DNA of 64,000 bases from Winslowiella toletana (GCF_032164335.1 NZ_CP134152.1:868001-932000), one strand, 5' to 3'. Shown: positions 31,786-45,140, counted from the first letter of the stretch. The notes: generated from the letters alone by a model not told the origin. Translations and numbers: made by a program.

Positions 31786-33259
31786 CTTGCGCGACTTACT
31801 GGCTCCATGGGTGCCCGGTGCACCGGAGCGCCCGCTTCGTGAAATGACACTGGATAGCCGCCAGGCGGCATCCGGCGATCTGTTTGTGGCGGTTGCCGGC
31901 CATCAGGCCGATGGGCGACGTTTTATCCCGCAAGCTATCGCGCAGGGTGTGGCTGCGGTGATTGCTGAAGCCGAAGGCGTCGCAGAAGATGGTGATATCG
32001 TCGAAATGCACGGCGTGCCGGTGATTTATCTGGCACAGCTGCCACAGCGTTTATCGGCGCTGGCCGGGCGCTTTTATCAGCAACCGGGCGAGCAACTGCG
32101 CCTGATTGGCGTGACCGGAACCAACGGTAAAACGACTACCACCCAGCTGCTGGCGCAGTGGGCCAATCTGCTGGGTGAAACCGGCGCGGTAATGGGTACC
32201 GTCGGTAACGGCCTGTATGGTCAGCTGGTGTCGACTGAAAACACCACTGGCTCTGCGGTGGATGTTCAGCACGTGCTGCACTCCCTGGTGGAAAAGGGCG
32301 CGACCGTCGCCGCCATGGAAGTCTCCTCACACGGGCTGGTACAGCATCGCGTTGCGGCGCTGCCATTTGCCGCTGCCGCATTTACTAATCTCAGTCGCGA
32401 TCACCTGGATTACCATGGTGATATGACGCGTTATGAAGCCGCCAAATGGCTGCTGTTCTCTGAGCATCAGGTCGGCCAGATGATTATCAATGCAGATGAC
32501 GAAGTCGGTTACCGCTGGTTACTTAACCTGCCGGATGCCGTTGCCGTCACCATGCAAAACAATCTGCAGCCGGGTTGCCGTGGTCGCTGGCTGAAAGCCA
32601 CCGAGATTAATTATCACGACAACGGTGCCTCAATTACCTTCGAATCCAGCTGGGGTAATGGCGTTATCGACAGCCGCCTGATGGGCGCGTTTAACGTCAG
32701 TAATCTGCTGGTGGCGCTGGCGACCTTACTGTCGCTGGGCTACCCGCTGGACGGCCTGATCGCTACCGGTAATCAGTTACAGCCAGTTTGTGGCCGCATG
32801 GAAGTGTTCAATGCGCCAGGCAAGGCAACGGTAGTGGTGGATTATGCTCACACGCCGGACGCGCTGGAAAAAGCACTGGAAGCGGCGCGACTGCACTGTA
32901 AAGGTCAGCTGTGGTGTGTGTTCGGCTGTGGCGGCGATCGTGATAAAGGTAAACGCCCACTAATGGGCGCGATTGCCGAGCAGTTCTCCGACGTGGTGGT
33001 GATTACTGATGACAACCCGCGCGGTGAAGAACCTGCGGCAATTGTCGAAGGTATTCTTTCCGGCTTACTCGATGCAGGCCGCGCACGGGTAGTGCACGGG
33101 CGTGCGCAAGCGGTCACTAACGTCATTATGCAGGCGCAGGAAGATGACGTGGTGCTGGTTGCCGGTAAAGGCCACGAAGATTATCAGTTGGTCGGCAATC
33201 GCCGACTGGATTACTCCGATCGTGTGACGGTCGCCCGCTTACTGGGAGTGGTGGCATGA
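31772..33259 (+). CDS. murE: UDP-MurNAc-tripeptide synthetase MurE
   Basis: Adds meso-diaminopimelate to UDP-MurNAc-L-Ala-D-Glu. The GTG start at 31772 (AGAGGG upstream) gives 495 residues, the E. coli length, and removes 19 residues that overlap ftsI. The ATP motif TGTNGKTTT is near residue 115, and the meso-DAP specificity motif DNPR is near 414. The stop overlaps murF by 4 bp. Confidence 0.97.
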   Translation: MADRNLRDLLAPWVPGAPERPLREMTLDSRQAASGDLFVAVAGHQADGRRFIPQAIAQGVAAVIAEAEGVAEDGDIVEMHGVPVIYLAQLPQRLSALAGRFYQQPGEQLRLIGVTGTNGKTTTTQLLAQWANLLGETGAVMGTVGNGLYGQLVSTENTTGSAVDVQHVLHSLVEKGATVAAMEVSSHGLVQHRVAALPFAAAAFTNLSRDHLDYHGDMTRYEAAKWLLFSEHQVGQMIINADDEVGYRWLLNLPDAVAVTMQNNLQPGCRGRWLKATEINYHDNGASITFESSWGNGVIDSRLMGAFNVSNLLVALATLLSLGYPLDGLIATGNQLQPVCGRMEVFNAPGKATVVVDYAHTPDALEKALEAARLHCKGQLWCVFGCGGDRDKGKRPLMGAIAEQFSDVVVITDDNPRGEEPAAIVEGILSGLLDAGRARVVHGRAQAVTNVIMQAQEDDVVLVAGKGHEDYQLVGNRRLDYSDRVTVARLLGVVA

Positions 33260-34617
33260 TCGCCCTTTCTCTGCAGCAGCTGGCCGACATTACCGCAGGT
33301 AAGCTGCACGGCGGCGACCTGAATTTTGCTGAGGTCACCACCGACACGCGCAAAGTGTCTGCGGGCGCGCTATTTATCGCGCTGCAAGGCGAACGCTTTG
33401 ATGCCCATAAGTTTGTTGCTGATGCCATTACGAATGGCGCGGCAGCTTTGCTGGTAAGTAAGCACTTACCGGTGGCGGTGCCGCAGGTGGTGGTTAATGA
33501 CACACGTATTGCGCTGGGTCAGCTGGCGGGCTGGGTACGCCAGCAGAGCACGGCCCGTGTGGTGGCACTGACCGGTTCGTCCGGCAAGACTTCGGTAAAA
33601 GAGATGACCGCGGCGATTCTGCGCGTTTGCGGTGAGACGCTGTATACCGCCGGTAATCTGAATAACGACATCGGCGTGCCGCTGACGCTGTTACGCCTGA
33701 CGCCGGAGCACCAGTTTGCGGTGATTGAGCTGGGTGCTAACCATCAGGGTGAAATTGCCTACACCACCGATTTGACCCGTCCGGAAACCGCGCTGGTGAA
33801 TAACCTCGCCGCGGCGCATCTGGAAGGGTTTGGTTCGCTGGCAGGCGTTGCGAAAGCCAAAGGCGAAATTTTCGAAGGCCTGTCAGCAACCGGCACCGCC
33901 ATTATCAATGCTGACAGCAATGACTGGCCGCACTGGCAGAACCACCTGCACCATAAAACGCTGTGGCGTTTCTCGGTTGAGTCGCAGCCAGACAGCGATT
34001 TCTATGCCAGCAATATTCGTTTCAGCACCCAGGGCACGCAGTTCACCCTGCATACGCCAGCAGGGGCAGCGGAAATCACGCTGCCGCTGCCTGGTCGTCA
34101 CAATATCGCTAACGCGCTGGCTGCTGCTGCACTGGCGCTGTCGGTTGATGCGCCTCTTGACGCGATTCAGCAAGGGTTAGCCTCACTGAAAGCGGTGCCG
34201 GGGCGTTTATTCCCGGTAGCGTTAAACGCCACGCAGTTGCTGATTGATGACAGCTATAACGCCAACGTTGGCTCGATGACCGCCGCCGCACAGGTGCTGG
34301 CAGAAATGCCCGGTTACCGCGTGATGGTGGTAGGTGATATGGGTGAACTGGGCGCAGAAGCCGTTGAGTGCCATCGTGAGGTGGGGGACGCGGCGCGTCT
34401 GGCAGGCATCGATCGGGTATTGAGTGTCGGTACGCTGAGTAAAGGTATCAGCGAGGCCAGCGGTGTTGGCGAGCATTTTAATGATAAGCCAGCGCTGATC
34501 GCACGTTTATCAGCGCTGCTGTCCGAGCATCAAGAGTTAACCATTTTAGTTAAAGGTTCACGTAGTGCCGCCATGGAGCAGGTAGTACAGGCCTTAAAGG
34601 AGAAAGGAACATGTTAG
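33256..34617 (+). CDS. murF: UDP-MurNAc-tripeptide:D-Ala-D-Ala ligase MurF
   Basis: Adds D-Ala-D-Ala to complete the pentapeptide precursor. The 453 residues compare with 452 in E. coli. The ATP motif [12 protein letters not shown] lies near residue 107, [13 protein letters not shown] near 137, and the [11 protein letters not shown] motif near 332. It overlaps both neighbours by a few bases. Confidence 0.97.
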   Translation: MIALSLQQLADITAGKLHGGDLNFAEVTTDTRKVSAGALFIALQGERFDAHKFVADAITNGAAALLVSKHLPVAVPQVVVNDTRIALGQLAGWVRQQSTARVVALTGSSGKTSVKEMTAAILRVCGETLYTAGNLNNDIGVPLTLLRLTPEHQFAVIELGANHQGEIAYTTDLTRPETALVNNLAAAHLEGFGSLAGVAKAKGEIFEGLSATGTAIINADSNDWPHWQNHLHHKTLWRFSVESQPDSDFYASNIRFSTQGTQFTLHTPAGAAEITLPLPGRHNIANALAAAALALSVDAPLDAIQQGLASLKAVPGRLFPVALNATQLLIDDSYNANVGSMTAAAQVLAEMPGYRVMVVGDMGELGAEAVECHREVGDAARLAGIDRVLSVGTLSKGISEASGVGEHFNDKPALIARLSALLSEHQELTILVKGSRSAAMEQVVQALKEKGTC

Positions 34618-35693
34618 TCTGGCTGGCCGAACATTTGGTCGCTTTTTATTCTGGCTTTAACGTCTTTTCCTATTTGACGTTTCGCGCCATCGTCAGCCTG
34701 CTGACCGCGCTGTTCCTCTCGTTGTGGATGGGACCGCGCCTGATCGCGTATCTGCAAAAATTACAAATTGGTCAGGTGGTGCGTAACGACGGTCCGGAGT
34801 CGCATTTCAGCAAGCGCGGCACGCCGACGATGGGCGGCATTATGATCCTCACGTCGATTACCATTTCGGTACTGATGTGGGCCTATCCGTCGAATCCGTA
34901 TGTCTGGTGCGTGCTGTTTGTACTGGTGGGTTACGGCATTGTCGGCTTTATTGATGACTACCGCAAAGTAGTACGTAAAGACACTAAAGGATTAATCGCC
35001 CGCTGGAAATATTTCTGGCAGTCGGTGATTGCGCTGGCGGTTGCTTTTGTGATGTACGCCATCGGCAAAGATACCCCGGCCACCGAGCTGGTGGTGCCGT
35101 TCTTTAAAGACATCATGCCGCAGCTTGGTTTGCTGTATCTGCTGCTGGCCTATTTTGTGATTGTTGGTACCAGTAATGCGGTCAACCTGACCGACGGGCT
35201 GGATGGTCTGGCAATTATGCCGACGGTGTTTGTGGCTGCGGGCTTTGCGCTGGTGGCCTGGGCAACCGGTAACGTTAATTTTGCCGCCTACTTACATATT
35301 CCTTATCTGCGTCATGCCGGTGAGCTGGTGATTGTTTGTACCGCCATTGTCGGTGCCGGTCTGGGCTTCTTATGGTTCAACACCTATCCGGCGCAGGTAT
35401 TTATGGGTGACGTCGGCTCGCTGGCGCTGGGCGGCGCGCTCGGCACGATTGCCGTGCTGCTGCGTCAGGAGTTTCTGCTGGTGATTATGGGTGGGGTGTT
35501 TGTGGTTGAAACCCTGTCGGTCATTCTGCAGGTGGGATCGTTTAAGCTGCGCGGACAACGTATTTTCCGCATGGCGCCGATTCACCACCACTATGAACTG
35601 AAAGGCTGGCCGGAGCCGCGCGTGATTGTGCGCTTCTGGATTATTTCACTGATGCTGGTGCTGATTGGCCTGGCAACACTGAAGGTGCGTTAA
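34611..35693 (+). CDS. mraY: Phospho-MurNAc-pentapeptide translocase MraY
   Basis: Makes lipid I by moving phospho-MurNAc-pentapeptide onto undecaprenyl phosphate in the inner membrane. The 360 residues are full length with about ten membrane segments. Catalytic aspartate motifs are FIDDYRK (near 115) and [10 protein letters not shown] (near 193), followed by [10 protein letters not shown] and the MAPIHHHYE loop (near 322). Confidence 0.97.
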   Translation: MLVWLAEHLVAFYSGFNVFSYLTFRAIVSLLTALFLSLWMGPRLIAYLQKLQIGQVVRNDGPESHFSKRGTPTMGGIMILTSITISVLMWAYPSNPYVWCVLFVLVGYGIVGFIDDYRKVVRKDTKGLIARWKYFWQSVIALAVAFVMYAIGKDTPATELVVPFFKDIMPQLGLLYLLLAYFVIVGTSNAVNLTDGLDGLAIMPTVFVAAGFALVAWATGNVNFAAYLHIPYLRHAGELVIVCTAIVGAGLGFLWFNTYPAQVFMGDVGSLALGGALGTIAVLLRQEFLLVIMGGVFVVETLSVILQVGSFKLRGQRIFRMAPIHHHYELKGWPEPRVIVRFWIISLMLVLIGLATLKVR

Positions 35694-35695
35694 TC

Positions 35696-37012
35696 ATGGC
35701 AGACTATCAGGGTAGAAAAGTCGTCATTATCGGGTTGGGCCTGACCGGCCTGTCCTGTGTTGATTTCTTTTTAGCGCAAGGCGTTACGCCACGCGTGATG
35801 GATACCCGACTGTCACCGCCAGGCCTCGATAAGCTGCCGGAAACGGTGGAGCGTCATTTAGGCTCGCTCGATGATGGCTGGTTGCAGGCCGCCGATTTGA
35901 TTATTGCCAGCCCGGGTATGGCGCTGGCACATCCTTCTTTAATGGATGCCGCCGCGGCGGGAGTTGAGATTATCGGTGATATCGAGCTGTTTTGCCGCGA
36001 AGCGAAAGCACCGATCGTGGCGATTACCGGCTCTAACGGTAAAAGCACCGTCACCACGCTGGTAGGTGAGATGGCGAAAGCCGCTGGCTGGGCAGTGGGT
36101 GTCGGCGGAAATATTGGTTTACCGGCGCTGACGTTACTGCAGCACCCGGCGCAGCTGTATGTACTGGAACTGTCAAGCTTTCAGCTGGAGACCACCCACA
36201 GTCTGAAAGCGGCGGCGGCGACCATCCTCAATGTTACTGAGGACCATATGGACCGCTATCCGCTCGGTTTGCAGCAGTATCGCGCCGCGAAGTTACGTAT
36301 TTATGAAAATGCCGCAGTATGCGTGGTTAATGCCGATGACGCGCTGACCATGCCGGTGCGCGGGGCGGATAAGCGCTGCATCAGCTTTGGCGCTGACGTC
36401 GGTGATTATCATCTTAACCGTCAGCAGGGCAGCACCTGGCTGCGTGCGGATGGTGAAAAAGTATTGAATGCCGATGAGATGCATCTTGTCGGGCAGCATA
36501 ATTACACCAATGCGCTGGCCGCGCTGGCGCTGGCAGATGCCGTTGGCCTGCCGCGTGCAACCAGCCTGAAAGCGTTGACCACTTTCAGCGGTCTGGCGCA
36601 CCGTTTCCAGCTTGCATGGCAGCATAACGGCGTGCGCTGGATTAACGATTCTAAAGCGACCAATGTCGGCAGTACTGAAGCGGCGCTGAATGGCTTGCAG
36701 GTTCAGGGCACGCTGTGGCTGCTGTTGGGCGGTGACGGTAAATCAGCCGACTTCAGCCCGCTGGCGCGCTATCTGCAAGGCGATAACGTGCGGGTGTACT
36801 GCTTCGGACGTGACGCTGCCGCACTGGCAGACTTACGCCCTGAAATTTCAGTACGCACCGAGACCCTGCAGCAGGCGATGGAACAGATTGCTGTCCAGCT
36901 GCAGCCGGGCGATATGGTGCTGCTGTCGCCGGCTTGTGCCAGCCTCGATCAGTTCCGTAACTTTGAACAGCGTGGCGATCTGTTTGTGCAACTGGCTAAG
37001 GAGCTTGGCTGA
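35696..37012 (+). CDS. murD: UDP-MurNAc-Ala:D-Glu ligase MurD
   Basis: Adds D-glutamate in the cytoplasm. The 438 residues match E. coli. It shows an N-terminal UDP-binding domain, the ATP motif [12 protein letters not shown] (near 110), the [10 protein letters not shown] motif (near 180) and [11 protein letters not shown] (near 320). It shares one base with ftsW (TGATG junction). Confidence 0.97.
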   Translation: MADYQGRKVVIIGLGLTGLSCVDFFLAQGVTPRVMDTRLSPPGLDKLPETVERHLGSLDDGWLQAADLIIASPGMALAHPSLMDAAAAGVEIIGDIELFCREAKAPIVAITGSNGKSTVTTLVGEMAKAAGWAVGVGGNIGLPALTLLQHPAQLYVLELSSFQLETTHSLKAAAATILNVTEDHMDRYPLGLQQYRAAKLRIYENAAVCVVNADDALTMPVRGADKRCISFGADVGDYHLNRQQGSTWLRADGEKVLNADEMHLVGQHNYTNALAALALADAVGLPRATSLKALTTFSGLAHRFQLAWQHNGVRWINDSKATNVGSTEAALNGLQVQGTLWLLLGGDGKSADFSPLARYLQGDNVRVYCFGRDAAALADLRPEISVRTETLQQAMEQIAVQLQPGDMVLLSPACASLDQFRNFEQRGDLFVQLAKELG

Positions 37013-38226
37013 TGCGTTTTCCTGGTCTGAGCCTTGCTGGCGGCATTTCTCATCGTCTGAAAGATTGGGTGATGGGATCGCGTGAAAAAGACGCCTCGTC
37101 AATGGTGCTGTATGACCGCACGTTGCTGTGGCTGACTTTTGGTCTGGCGATTATCGGTTTTGTGATGGTGACATCGGCATCGATGCCGGTGGGTCAGCGT
37201 TTGTCAGAAGATCCGTTCTTCTTTGCCAAGCGTGAAGCATTCTATCTGCTGCTGGCGTTTGGCATGGCGCTGGTGACACTGCGGGTGCCAATGGAAGTCT
37301 GGCAGCGTTACAGCAACATTATGCTGGTGGCCTCGGTAGTGATGCTGTTGATTGTGCTGGTCGTCGGTAGCTCGGTCAACGGCGCATCGCGCTGGATTGC
37401 CCTTGGGCCGCTACGTATCCAGCCAGCAGAGTTATCGAAGCTGTCATTGTTCTGCTATCTCGCCAGCTATCTGGTGCGCAAGGTAGAGGAAGTCCGTCAC
37501 AACTTCTGGGGATTCTGTAAGCCGATGGGCGTAATGGTGGTGCTGGCGGTGTTACTGCTGGCACAGCCTGACCTCGGTACGGTGGTGGTGCTGTTTGTTA
37601 CTACGCTGGCGATGCTGTTCCTGGCTGGGGCGAAGTTATGGCAATTTCTGGCAATTATCGGCTCGGGGATTTTTGCCGTTTGCTTGCTGATTATTGCTGA
37701 ACCGTACCGTATGCGCCGCGTCACTTCCTTCTGGGATCCATGGGAAGATCCTTTCGGCAGCGGCTACCAGCTGACCCAGTCGCTGATGGCGTTTGGTCGC
37801 GGTGAGTTCTGGGGCCAGGGCTTAGGTAATTCAGTACAAAAACTGGAGTATTTACCGGAAGCGCATACCGACTTCATTTTCTCGATTATCGGGGAAGAAC
37901 TGGGTTATATCGGTGTGGTTTTTGCCCTGTTAATGGTATTCTTCGTCGCTTTTCGTGCGATGTCGATTGGCCGCCGGGCATTAGAGCTTGACCAGCGTTT
38001 TTCCGGCTTTTTAGCCTGTTCGATTGGCGTGTGGTTTAGCTTCCAGGCGTTGGTTAACGTCGGTGCTGCCGCGGGCATGCTGCCGACCAAAGGTCTGACG
38101 CTGCCGCTGATCAGTTACGGTGGTTCCAGTCTGATTATTATGTCGACGGCTATCGTACTGTTATTGCGTATTGATTATGAAACGCGTCTGGCAAAAGCGC
38201 AGGCGTTTACACGAGGTGCCCGATGA
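37012..38226 (+). CDS. ftsW: Septal peptidoglycan glycosyltransferase FtsW
   Basis: SEDS-family polymerase that works with FtsI at the septum. The 404 residues are ten shorter than E. coli at the variable N-terminus. About ten membrane helices are present. Conserved segments are [29 protein letters not shown] and the [15 protein letters not shown] signature near residue 360. Confidence 0.96.
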   Translation: MRFPGLSLAGGISHRLKDWVMGSREKDASSMVLYDRTLLWLTFGLAIIGFVMVTSASMPVGQRLSEDPFFFAKREAFYLLLAFGMALVTLRVPMEVWQRYSNIMLVASVVMLLIVLVVGSSVNGASRWIALGPLRIQPAELSKLSLFCYLASYLVRKVEEVRHNFWGFCKPMGVMVVLAVLLLAQPDLGTVVVLFVTTLAMLFLAGAKLWQFLAIIGSGIFAVCLLIIAEPYRMRRVTSFWDPWEDPFGSGYQLTQSLMAFGRGEFWGQGLGNSVQKLEYLPEAHTDFIFSIIGEELGYIGVVFALLMVFFVAFRAMSIGRRALELDQRFSGFLACSIGVWFSFQALVNVGAAAGMLPTKGLTLPLISYGGSSLIIMSTAIVLLLRIDYETRLAKAQAFTRGAR

Positions 38227-39281
38227 GTGGTAAGCGACTGATGGTGATGGCTGGCGGAACCGGTGGGCATGTATTCCCCGGGCTGGCAGTAGCACACCAT
38301 CTGATGGAGCAAGGCTGGCAGGTTCGCTGGCTTGGCACCGCAGACCGAATGGAAGCGGATCTGGTTCCCAAACACGGCATCGAGATTGATTTTATTCGCA
38401 TCACCGGCCTGCGCGGCAAAGGTGTGAAAGCTCTGTTACTGGCACCGATGCGCATTTTCTCCGCCTGGCGTCAGGCGCGGGCGATTTTGAAAGCGTATCA
38501 GCCAGACGTGGTGCTGGGGATGGGCGGCTATGTCTCCGGTCCCGGCGGGTTGGCGGCCTGGAGTTGCGGTATCCCGGTGGTGCTGCATGAACAAAATGGT
38601 ATTGCCGGACTGACCAATAAATGGCTGTCCAAAATTGCCAAAAAAGTGCTGCAGGCGTTTCCAGGTGCGTTTCCGAATGCCGATGTGGTTGGCAACCCGG
38701 TGCGTACCGACGTGCTGGCGCTGCCGTTACCCGGCGAGCGACTGGCCGGGCGTGAAGGCCCGATTCGTGTGTTAGTGATCGGCGGTAGCCAGGGCGCGCG
38801 AATACTGAACCAGACGCTGCCCCAGGTCGCGGCGAAAATGGCTGATGGCATCACGCTCTGGCATCAGACCGGCAAAGGCGCGCTGGATAGCGTGCGAAAG
38901 GCTTATCAGGACGTCGGGCAAACGCAGCATAAAGTCACCGAGTTTATCGATGATATGGCTGCGGCCTACGCCTGGGCTGATGTGGTGGTGTGTCGTTCGG
39001 GCGCGTTAACCGTCAGCGAAATCGCTGCCGCCGGTTTACCAGCGATTTTTGTGCCGTTTCAGCATAAAGATCGTCAGCAGTACTGGAATGCACTGCCGCT
39101 GGAGCAAGCGGGTGCAGCCAAAATTTTTGAGCAGCCGCAGTTTACGGCGGATGTGGTGGCAGAAACGCTGGCAGGCTGGGATCGCCCAACGCTGCTGCTG
39201 ATGGCTGAAAAGGCACGCGCAGCGTCGATTCCGGACGCGACACAACGCGTCGCTGACGCCGTCGCCGCCACGGCATTATAA
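38223..39281 (+). CDS. murG: Lipid II synthase MurG
   Basis: GT28 glycosyltransferase that adds GlcNAc to lipid I. The 352 residues are full length. The N-terminal [10 protein letters not shown] loop, the [11 protein letters not shown] motif (near 124) and the nucleotide-binding [10 protein letters not shown] loop (near 187) are present. It overlaps ftsW by 4 bp. Confidence 0.97.
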   Translation: MSGKRLMVMAGGTGGHVFPGLAVAHHLMEQGWQVRWLGTADRMEADLVPKHGIEIDFIRITGLRGKGVKALLLAPMRIFSAWRQARAILKAYQPDVVLGMGGYVSGPGGLAAWSCGIPVVLHEQNGIAGLTNKWLSKIAKKVLQAFPGAFPNADVVGNPVRTDVLALPLPGERLAGREGPIRVLVIGGSQGARILNQTLPQVAAKMADGITLWHQTGKGALDSVRKAYQDVGQTQHKVTEFIDDMAAAYAWADVVVCRSGALTVSEIAAAGLPAIFVPFQHKDRQQYWNALPLEQAGAAKIFEQPQFTADVVAETLAGWDRPTLLLMAEKARAASIPDATQRVADAVAATAL

Positions 39282-39330
39282 ATATGATTTTCAGGGGCCG
39301 GATCAACACGGCTCGCAACAGGCAGAAAAG

Positions 39331-40809
39331 ATGAATACACAACAATTGGCGAAACTGCGTTTAATGGTGCCCGAGATGCGTCGCGTCCGGCACATTCACT
39401 TTGTCGGCATCGGTGGTGCTGGCATGGGCGGTATTGCCGAAGTGTTGGCCAACGAAGGTTATGAGATTAGTGGTTCTGATTTAGCGCCGAACCCGGTTAC
39501 CCAGCATCTGGCGGCCCTTGGCGTCACCATTTATTTTAACCATCGCCCGGAAAACGTCAGTGACGCCAGCGTAGTGGTGGTGTCGACGGCAGTTTCTCAG
39601 GATAACCCGGAGATCGTTGCCGCACGTGAGGCCCGTATCCCGGTGATCCGCCGTGCTGAAATGCTGGCTGAACTGATGCGCTACCGTCACGGTATTGCGG
39701 TTGCCGGTACGCACGGTAAAACCACCACCACGGCGATGGTTTCCAGTATTTATGCTGAAGGTGGCCTGGACCCGACTTTTGTTAACGGTGGTCTGGTTAA
39801 AGCGGCGGGCACGCATGCTCGCCTGGGCAGCAGCCGTTATCTGATTGCCGAAGCGGATGAGAGCGACGCGTCGTTCCTGCATCTGCAACCGATGGTGGCG
39901 ATTGTCACCAATATTGAAGCCGACCATATGGATACTTACCAGGGCGACTTCGAAAATCTGAAGCAGACGTTTATTAACTTCCTGCATAACCTGCCGTTTT
40001 ATGGTCGTGCAGTAATGTGTATTGATGATGCCGTTATCCGCGACTTGCTGCCGCGGGTTGGCCGTCAGGTGACGACTTACGGTTTCAGTGATGATGCTGA
40101 CGTGCGTATCGAAAATTATCAGCAGCACGGTGCTCAGGGCCATTTCACGCTGGTGCGCCACGATAAGCCGTTAATGAACGTCACGCTTAACGCACCAGGC
40201 CGACATAACGCGCTGAATGCTGCCGCTGCTGTAGCAGTGGCCAGTGAAGAAGGCATTGAGGATGAAGATATTCTCAGCGCGCTGGAGAGCTTCCAGGGCA
40301 CTGGCCGCCGCTTCGACTTCCTCGGCGAATACCCGCTGGCTAACGTCAACGGTGCTGAAGGTAGCGCGATGCTGGTTGATGACTACGGTCATCACCCAAC
40401 CGAAGTCGATGCGACGATTAAAGCGGCACGCGCCGGCTGGCCAGATAAGAAACTGGTCATGATTTTCCAGCCGCACCGTTATACGCGTACCCGTGATCTG
40501 TACGACGATTTTGCCAATGTGCTGTCGCAGGTAGACGTGCTGTTAATGCTGGATGTTTATGCCGCTGGCGAGTCGGCGATCCCGGGTGCTGACAGTCGAT
40601 CGCTGTGCCGCACCATTCGTGGCCGTGGCAAAGTCGATCCGATCCTGGTTCCCGATCATGACGACGTGCTGGAGATGCTGGCTCCGACTCTGTCAGGCAA
40701 CGATCTGATCCTGGTTCAGGGTGCCGGCAACGTAGGTAAAATCGCCCGTAAACTGGCGGATAACAAGTTACAACCGCAAATCACTAATGGAGAAGAACAT
40801 CATGGCTGA
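39331..40809 (+). CDS. murC: UDP-MurNAc:L-alanine ligase MurC
   Basis: First amino-acid addition of the peptidoglycan precursor pathway. The 492 residues (491 in E. coli) show the dinucleotide-like [13 protein letters not shown] loop (near 24), the ATP motif [12 protein letters not shown] (near 128) and [10 protein letters not shown] (near 350). The 3' end overlaps ddlB by 8 bp. Confidence 0.97.
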   Translation: MNTQQLAKLRLMVPEMRRVRHIHFVGIGGAGMGGIAEVLANEGYEISGSDLAPNPVTQHLAALGVTIYFNHRPENVSDASVVVVSTAVSQDNPEIVAAREARIPVIRRAEMLAELMRYRHGIAVAGTHGKTTTTAMVSSIYAEGGLDPTFVNGGLVKAAGTHARLGSSRYLIAEADESDASFLHLQPMVAIVTNIEADHMDTYQGDFENLKQTFINFLHNLPFYGRAVMCIDDAVIRDLLPRVGRQVTTYGFSDDADVRIENYQQHGAQGHFTLVRHDKPLMNVTLNAPGRHNALNAAAAVAVASEEGIEDEDILSALESFQGTGRRFDFLGEYPLANVNGAEGSAMLVDDYGHHPTEVDATIKAARAGWPDKKLVMIFQPHRYTRTRDLYDDFANVLSQVDVLLMLDVYAAGESAIPGADSRSLCRTIRGRGKVDPILVPDHDDVLEMLAPTLSGNDLILVQGAGNVGKIARKLADNKLQPQITNGEEHHG

Positions 40810-41722
40810 GAAAGTAGCGGTATTGCTGGGTGGGACCTCCGCAGAACGTGATGTGTCTTTGCTTTCAGGCAGTGCGGTTCTGGCAGGGTTGCAGCAGGCG
40901 GGTATTAACGCGCATGCTGTCGATATTCGTGACTTTTCGCCAATGCGCCTGAAAGAAGAAGGTTTTGCCAAAGCGTTTATCGCTCTGCATGGCCGTGGCG
41001 GGGAAGACGGGACGTTACAGGGGCTGCTGGAGTTTCTGCAAATTCCTTACACCGGCAGCGGCGTGATGGCTTCGGCCATCACCATGGATAAGATGCGCAC
41101 CAAACTGCTGTGGCAGGGCGCGGGTCTGCCAGTGTCACCGTATGTGGTGATTAACCGTCAGCAGATGAATGCTGGGGTGACGGGCGAACTGGCTGAACGC
41201 ATCGCCGCGCTGGGTATGCCGGTGTTTGTGAAACCAAGTTGCGAAGGTTCCAGCGTCGGTATCTCGCGTGTTAATCAGCCTGCTGATCTGCCAGCAGCGC
41301 TGGAAGAAGCGTTCCGTCATGATGACGAAGTGCTGGTTGAGAAATTTTTAAGTGGCCCTGAGTACACGGTGGCGATTGTCGGCGAAGACATTCTGCCGTC
41401 GATTCGTATTCAGCCGGCCAGTGATTTTTATGATTATCAGGCCAAGTACATCTCTGATGATACTGAGTACTTCTGCCCAAGCGGCCTGACCGCCGAACGC
41501 GAAGCCGAATTAAGCGCGTTGGTGATGGATGCGTGGCGTGCGCTGGGTTGCAGCGGCTGGGGTCGGGTTGATGTAATGATGGATAGCGAAGGCGCTTTCT
41601 GTCTGCTGGAGGTTAATACCTCGCCGGGCATGACCAGCCATAGTCTGGTACCGATGGCAGCGAAGCAGGCAGGTCTCTCTTTCTCGCAGCTGGTAACCCG
41701 TATTCTGGAGCTGGCTGACTGA
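40802..41722 (+). CDS. ddlB: D-alanine--D-alanine ligase DdlB
   Basis: Makes the D-Ala-D-Ala dipeptide used by MurF. The ATG at 40802 (GGAGAAG upstream) gives 306 residues, the E. coli length. The first five residues of the longest frame are dropped. ATP-grasp motifs are visible: [13 protein letters not shown] (near 60), [12 protein letters not shown] (near 145) and [12 protein letters not shown] (near 270). Confidence 0.97.
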   Translation: MAEKVAVLLGGTSAERDVSLLSGSAVLAGLQQAGINAHAVDIRDFSPMRLKEEGFAKAFIALHGRGGEDGTLQGLLEFLQIPYTGSGVMASAITMDKMRTKLLWQGAGLPVSPYVVINRQQMNAGVTGELAERIAALGMPVFVKPSCEGSSVGISRVNQPADLPAALEEAFRHDDEVLVEKFLSGPEYTVAIVGEDILPSIRIQPASDFYDYQAKYISDDTEYFCPSGLTAEREAELSALVMDAWRALGCSGWGRVDVMMDSEGAFCLLEVNTSPGMTSHSLVPMAAKQAGLSFSQLVTRILELAD

Positions 41723-41723
41723 T

Positions 41724-42563
41724 ATGTCTCAGGCGGCTCTGAATGTACGTAACCGGGAAGCGCAGGAGAAGGCGCGCACCGGACGCAGTAATGGCTCACG
41801 GCTGGCAGGCATTATTTTCCTGCTCATGGTGTTAGGCACCATGGCGTTCGGCGGGCTGGTGGTGCTGAAGTGGATGAATGACGCGTCGCGCTTGCCGCTG
41901 TCGAGGCTGGTGGTGACCGGAAAAACCCATTACACCACCCATGACGATATTCGCCAGGCGATTTTGTCACTGGGCTCGCCGGGAACGTTTATGTCGCAGG
42001 ACGTTAACGTTATTCAGCAGCAAATTGAACGTCTGCCGTGGATTCAGCAGGTAAGTGTGCGTAAGCAGTGGCCGGACGAATTAAAGATTCATCTGGTTGA
42101 ATATGTTCCGGTTGCGCGCTGGAATGACCTGCATATGGTTGATGCTGAGGGTAAATCATTCAGCGTCCCGGCAAATCATCTTGGCAAGGAAGAGATGCCG
42201 ATGCTGTATGGCCCTGAAGGCAGCGAGCAGGAAGTCCTCACCGGTTATCGCGAGATGAGCCAGGTGCTGGCAGCAGATAAGTTTAAGTTGAAGATGGCCT
42301 CAATGACGGCACGACGTTCATGGCAGCTGGTGACGGGCGACGATATCCGCATCGAACTTGGACGTAATGATGACATGAAGCGTTTGAAGCGTTTTATGCA
42401 GCTCTATCCTTCGCTACAGCAGCAGGCGACGGCAGAGAACAAACGCATCGATTACGTAGATCTGCGTTATGACTCTGGCGCGGCAGTAGGATGGGCACCG
42501 GCATTTATTGAGCCGCAGGACAGTAACCAGCAACAGAATCAGGCACAGGCTAAACAACAATGA
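41724..42563 (+). CDS. ftsQ: Cell division protein FtsQ
   Basis: Bitopic divisome scaffold that binds FtsB and FtsL. The 279 residues are slightly longer than the 276 of E. coli. It has a short basic cytoplasmic tail, one membrane segment (about 27-48), a POTRA domain beginning [14 protein letters not shown] and a beta domain. The C-terminus is glutamine-rich. It overlaps ftsA by 4 bp. Confidence 0.96.
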   Translation: MSQAALNVRNREAQEKARTGRSNGSRLAGIIFLLMVLGTMAFGGLVVLKWMNDASRLPLSRLVVTGKTHYTTHDDIRQAILSLGSPGTFMSQDVNVIQQQIERLPWIQQVSVRKQWPDELKIHLVEYVPVARWNDLHMVDAEGKSFSVPANHLGKEEMPMLYGPEGSEQEVLTGYREMSQVLAADKFKLKMASMTARRSWQLVTGDDIRIELGRNDDMKRLKRFMQLYPSLQQQATAENKRIDYVDLRYDSGAAVGWAPAFIEPQDSNQQQNQAQAKQQ

Positions 42564-43816
42564 TCAAGTCGACGGACAGAAAACTGGTAGTTGGACTCGA
42601 GATCGGCACCGCGAAGGTTGCCGCTTTAGTAGGGGAAGTTCTGCCCGATGGCATGGTCAATATTATCGGGGTCGGCAGCTGTCCTTCCCGCGGTATGGAT
42701 AAAGGCGGCGTTAACGATCTGGAATCGGTAGTGAAGTGCGTACAGCGCGCTATCGATCAGGCTGAACTGATGGCCGACTGCCAGATTTCGTCGGTTTACC
42801 TCGCATTATCGGGCAAACACATCAGTTGCCAGAATGAAATCGGGATGGTTCCGATTTCCGAAGAGGAAGTGACACAGGAAGATGTAGAGAATGTGGTACA
42901 TACTGCTAAGTCAGTCCGCGTTCGTGATGAGCATCGTATTCTGCATGTTATTCCTCAGGAATATGCGATCGACTATCAGGAAGGGATCAAAAATCCGGTC
43001 GGTTTATCCGGCGTGCGTATGCAGGCAAAAGTGCATTTGATCACCTGTCACAACGACATGGCAAAAAACATTGTTAAAGCCGTTGAACGTTGTGGCCTCA
43101 AAGTTGACCAACTGATCTTTGCCGGTCTGGCATCAAGCTTTGCGGTGCTGACCGAGGATGAACGCGAGCTGGGCGTTTGCGTGGTGGATGTCGGCGGTGG
43201 CACCATGGATATCGCGGTCTATACTGGCGGCGCACTGCGTCACACTAAAGTGATTCCGTATGCTGGCAATGTGGTAACCAGCGATATCGCTTACGCCTTC
43301 GGCACGCCGCCAACCGATGCTGAAGCGATCAAAGTTCGCCATGGTTGTGCCCTTGGCTCCATCGTGGGCAAAGACGAAAACGTCGAAGTACCGAGCGTCG
43401 GTGGGCGTCCGCCAAGAAGTCTGCAGCGTCAGACGCTGGCTGAAGTCATTGAACCGCGTTACACCGAACTGCTGAATCTGGTTAATGAAGAGATTCTGCA
43501 GTTGCAGGAACAGCTGCGTCAGCAGGGCGTAAAACACCATCTGGCGGCGGGGATTGTTCTGACCGGCGGTGCGGCACAAATTGAAGGGCTGGCTGCCTGT
43601 GCCCAGCGTGTTTTTCACACGCAGGTACGAATTGGCCAGCCGCTGAACATAACCGGTTTAACCGATTATGCTCAGGAGCCTTACTACTCAACAGCGGTAG
43701 GCTTACTGCACTACGGAAAAGAGTCTCACCTGAACGGTGAAGCTGATATTGAAAAAAGAGCCTCGGTCGGTAACTGGTTTAAACGTATCAACAGCTGGCT
43801 GAGAAAAGAGTTTTAA
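42560..43816 (+). CDS. ftsA: Cell division protein FtsA
   Basis: Actin-like ATPase that anchors FtsZ to the membrane. The 418 residues compare with 420 in E. coli. The phosphate loops [13 protein letters not shown] (near 11) and [14 protein letters not shown] (near 210) are seen, with [14 protein letters not shown] near 330. The C-terminal amphipathic membrane helix [14 protein letters not shown] is intact. Confidence 0.97.
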   Translation: MIKSTDRKLVVGLEIGTAKVAALVGEVLPDGMVNIIGVGSCPSRGMDKGGVNDLESVVKCVQRAIDQAELMADCQISSVYLALSGKHISCQNEIGMVPISEEEVTQEDVENVVHTAKSVRVRDEHRILHVIPQEYAIDYQEGIKNPVGLSGVRMQAKVHLITCHNDMAKNIVKAVERCGLKVDQLIFAGLASSFAVLTEDERELGVCVVDVGGGTMDIAVYTGGALRHTKVIPYAGNVVTSDIAYAFGTPPTDAEAIKVRHGCALGSIVGKDENVEVPSVGGRPPRSLQRQTLAEVIEPRYTELLNLVNEEILQLQEQLRQQGVKHHLAAGIVLTGGAAQIEGLAACAQRVFHTQVRIGQPLNITGLTDYAQEPYYSTAVGLLHYGKESHLNGEADIEKRASVGNWFKRINSWLRKEF

Positions 43817-43936
43817 TTTTTAGTAAAGGGGATTCTTACCTAAAAAAATTTCGCATTACGGCTAACACCGCTGTAGCGTGAAAGATAACAGGTATTATTA
43901 GATCCCCAGGCGACAGGCACATAACGGAGAGAAATT

Positions 43937-45091
43937 ATGTTTGAACCTATGGAATTAACCAATGACGCGGTGATTAAAGTCATCGGCGTCGGCGGGGGCG
44001 GTGGCAATGCCGTAGAGCATATGGTGCGTGAGCGCATCGAAGGTGTTGAATTCTTCGCTGTGAATACTGACGCGCAAGCGTTACGTAAAACTGCGGTCGG
44101 TCAGACGATTCAAATTGGTAATGGAATCACCAAAGGTCTGGGTGCTGGTGCAAACCCGGAAGTCGGTCGTAACTCTGCTGAGGAAGATCGTGAAGCACTG
44201 CGTTCAGCTCTGGAAGGCGCTGACATGGTGTTTATCGCCGCTGGTATGGGTGGCGGTACTGGTACCGGTGCAGCGCCTGTCGTTGCCGAAGTGGCGAAAG
44301 ATTTAGGTATCCTGACGGTTGCCGTGGTGACCAAGCCTTTCAATTTTGAAGGCAAAAAGCGCATGGCCTTTGCCGAGCAGGGTATCGCCGAGCTGTCCAA
44401 GCATGTCGATTCACTGATTACTATTCCTAACGACAAGCTGCTGAAAGTGCTGGGCCGTGGTATCTCTCTGCTCGACGCATTCGGTGCGGCTAACGACGTA
44501 CTGAAAGGCGCGGTGCAGGGTATCGCCGAGCTGATCACCCGTCCGGGTCTGATGAACGTCGACTTCGCTGACGTGCGTACCGTGATGTCTGAAATGGGTT
44601 ACGCAATGATGGGTTCTGGCGTCGCTTGTGGTGAAGACCGTGCGGAAGAAGCCGCAGAAATGGCGATCTCCAGCCCACTGCTGGAAGATATCGACCTTTC
44701 TGGTGCGCGTGGCGTGCTGGTTAACATCACCGCGGGCTTTGACCTGCGTCTGGATGAGTTCGAAACCGTGGGTAACACCATCCGTGCTTTCGCGTCTGAT
44801 AACGCGACAGTGGTGATTGGTACTTCTCTCGACCCGGAAATGAATGACGAACTGCGTGTGACTGTGGTTGCGACCGGTATCGGCATGGACAAACGTCCAG
44901 AAATTACGCTGGTTACCAACAAGCAATCCAGCCAGCCAGTGATGGATCATCGCTACCAGCAGCACGGTATGGCTCCACTGCCTCAGGAGCAAAAACCGGC
45001 CGCGAAAGTGGTGAACGATCAAAGTGCACAGACCAATAAAGAACCAGATTATCTGGATATTCCAGCCTTCCTGCGTAAGCAGGCTGACTAA
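43937..45091 (+). CDS. ftsZ: Cell division GTPase FtsZ
   Basis: Tubulin homologue that forms the Z ring. The 384 residues compare with 383 in E. coli. The GTP-binding [16 protein letters not shown] signature lies near residue 104. The C-terminal peptide [14 protein letters not shown], which binds FtsA, ZipA and ZapD, is conserved. The ATG has CGGAGAG upstream. The 120-bp gap after ftsA carries the E. coli-like ftsZ leader. Confidence 0.98.
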   Translation: MFEPMELTNDAVIKVIGVGGGGGNAVEHMVRERIEGVEFFAVNTDAQALRKTAVGQTIQIGNGITKGLGAGANPEVGRNSAEEDREALRSALEGADMVFIAAGMGGGTGTGAAPVVAEVAKDLGILTVAVVTKPFNFEGKKRMAFAEQGIAELSKHVDSLITIPNDKLLKVLGRGISLLDAFGAANDVLKGAVQGIAELITRPGLMNVDFADVRTVMSEMGYAMMGSGVACGEDRAEEAAEMAISSPLLEDIDLSGARGVLVNITAGFDLRLDEFETVGNTIRAFASDNATVVIGTSLDPEMNDELRVTVVATGIGMDKRPEITLVTNKQSSQPVMDHRYQQHGMAPLPQEQKPAAKVVNDQSAQTNKEPDYLDIPAFLRKQAD

Positions 45092-45106
45092 GAATTGCCT
45101 GAGAAT

Positions 45107-45134
45107 TTGGATTCTCCGCTCTTTGTGCTAAAAT
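45107..45134 (+). promoter_or_regulatory. lpxC promoter
   Basis: TTGGAT (45107-45112), 16 bp, then TAAAAT (45129-45134). Transcription would begin near 45141, about 53 nt before the lpxC ATG. Confidence 0.6.
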
Positions 45135-45140
45135 GTTCGC

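Noticed and set aside
43828-43910. GGGGAT...ATCCCC long-range inverted repeat in the ftsA-ftsZ gap
   Set aside because: Only six bases pair across about 70 nt of AT-rich sequence, which is expected by chance.
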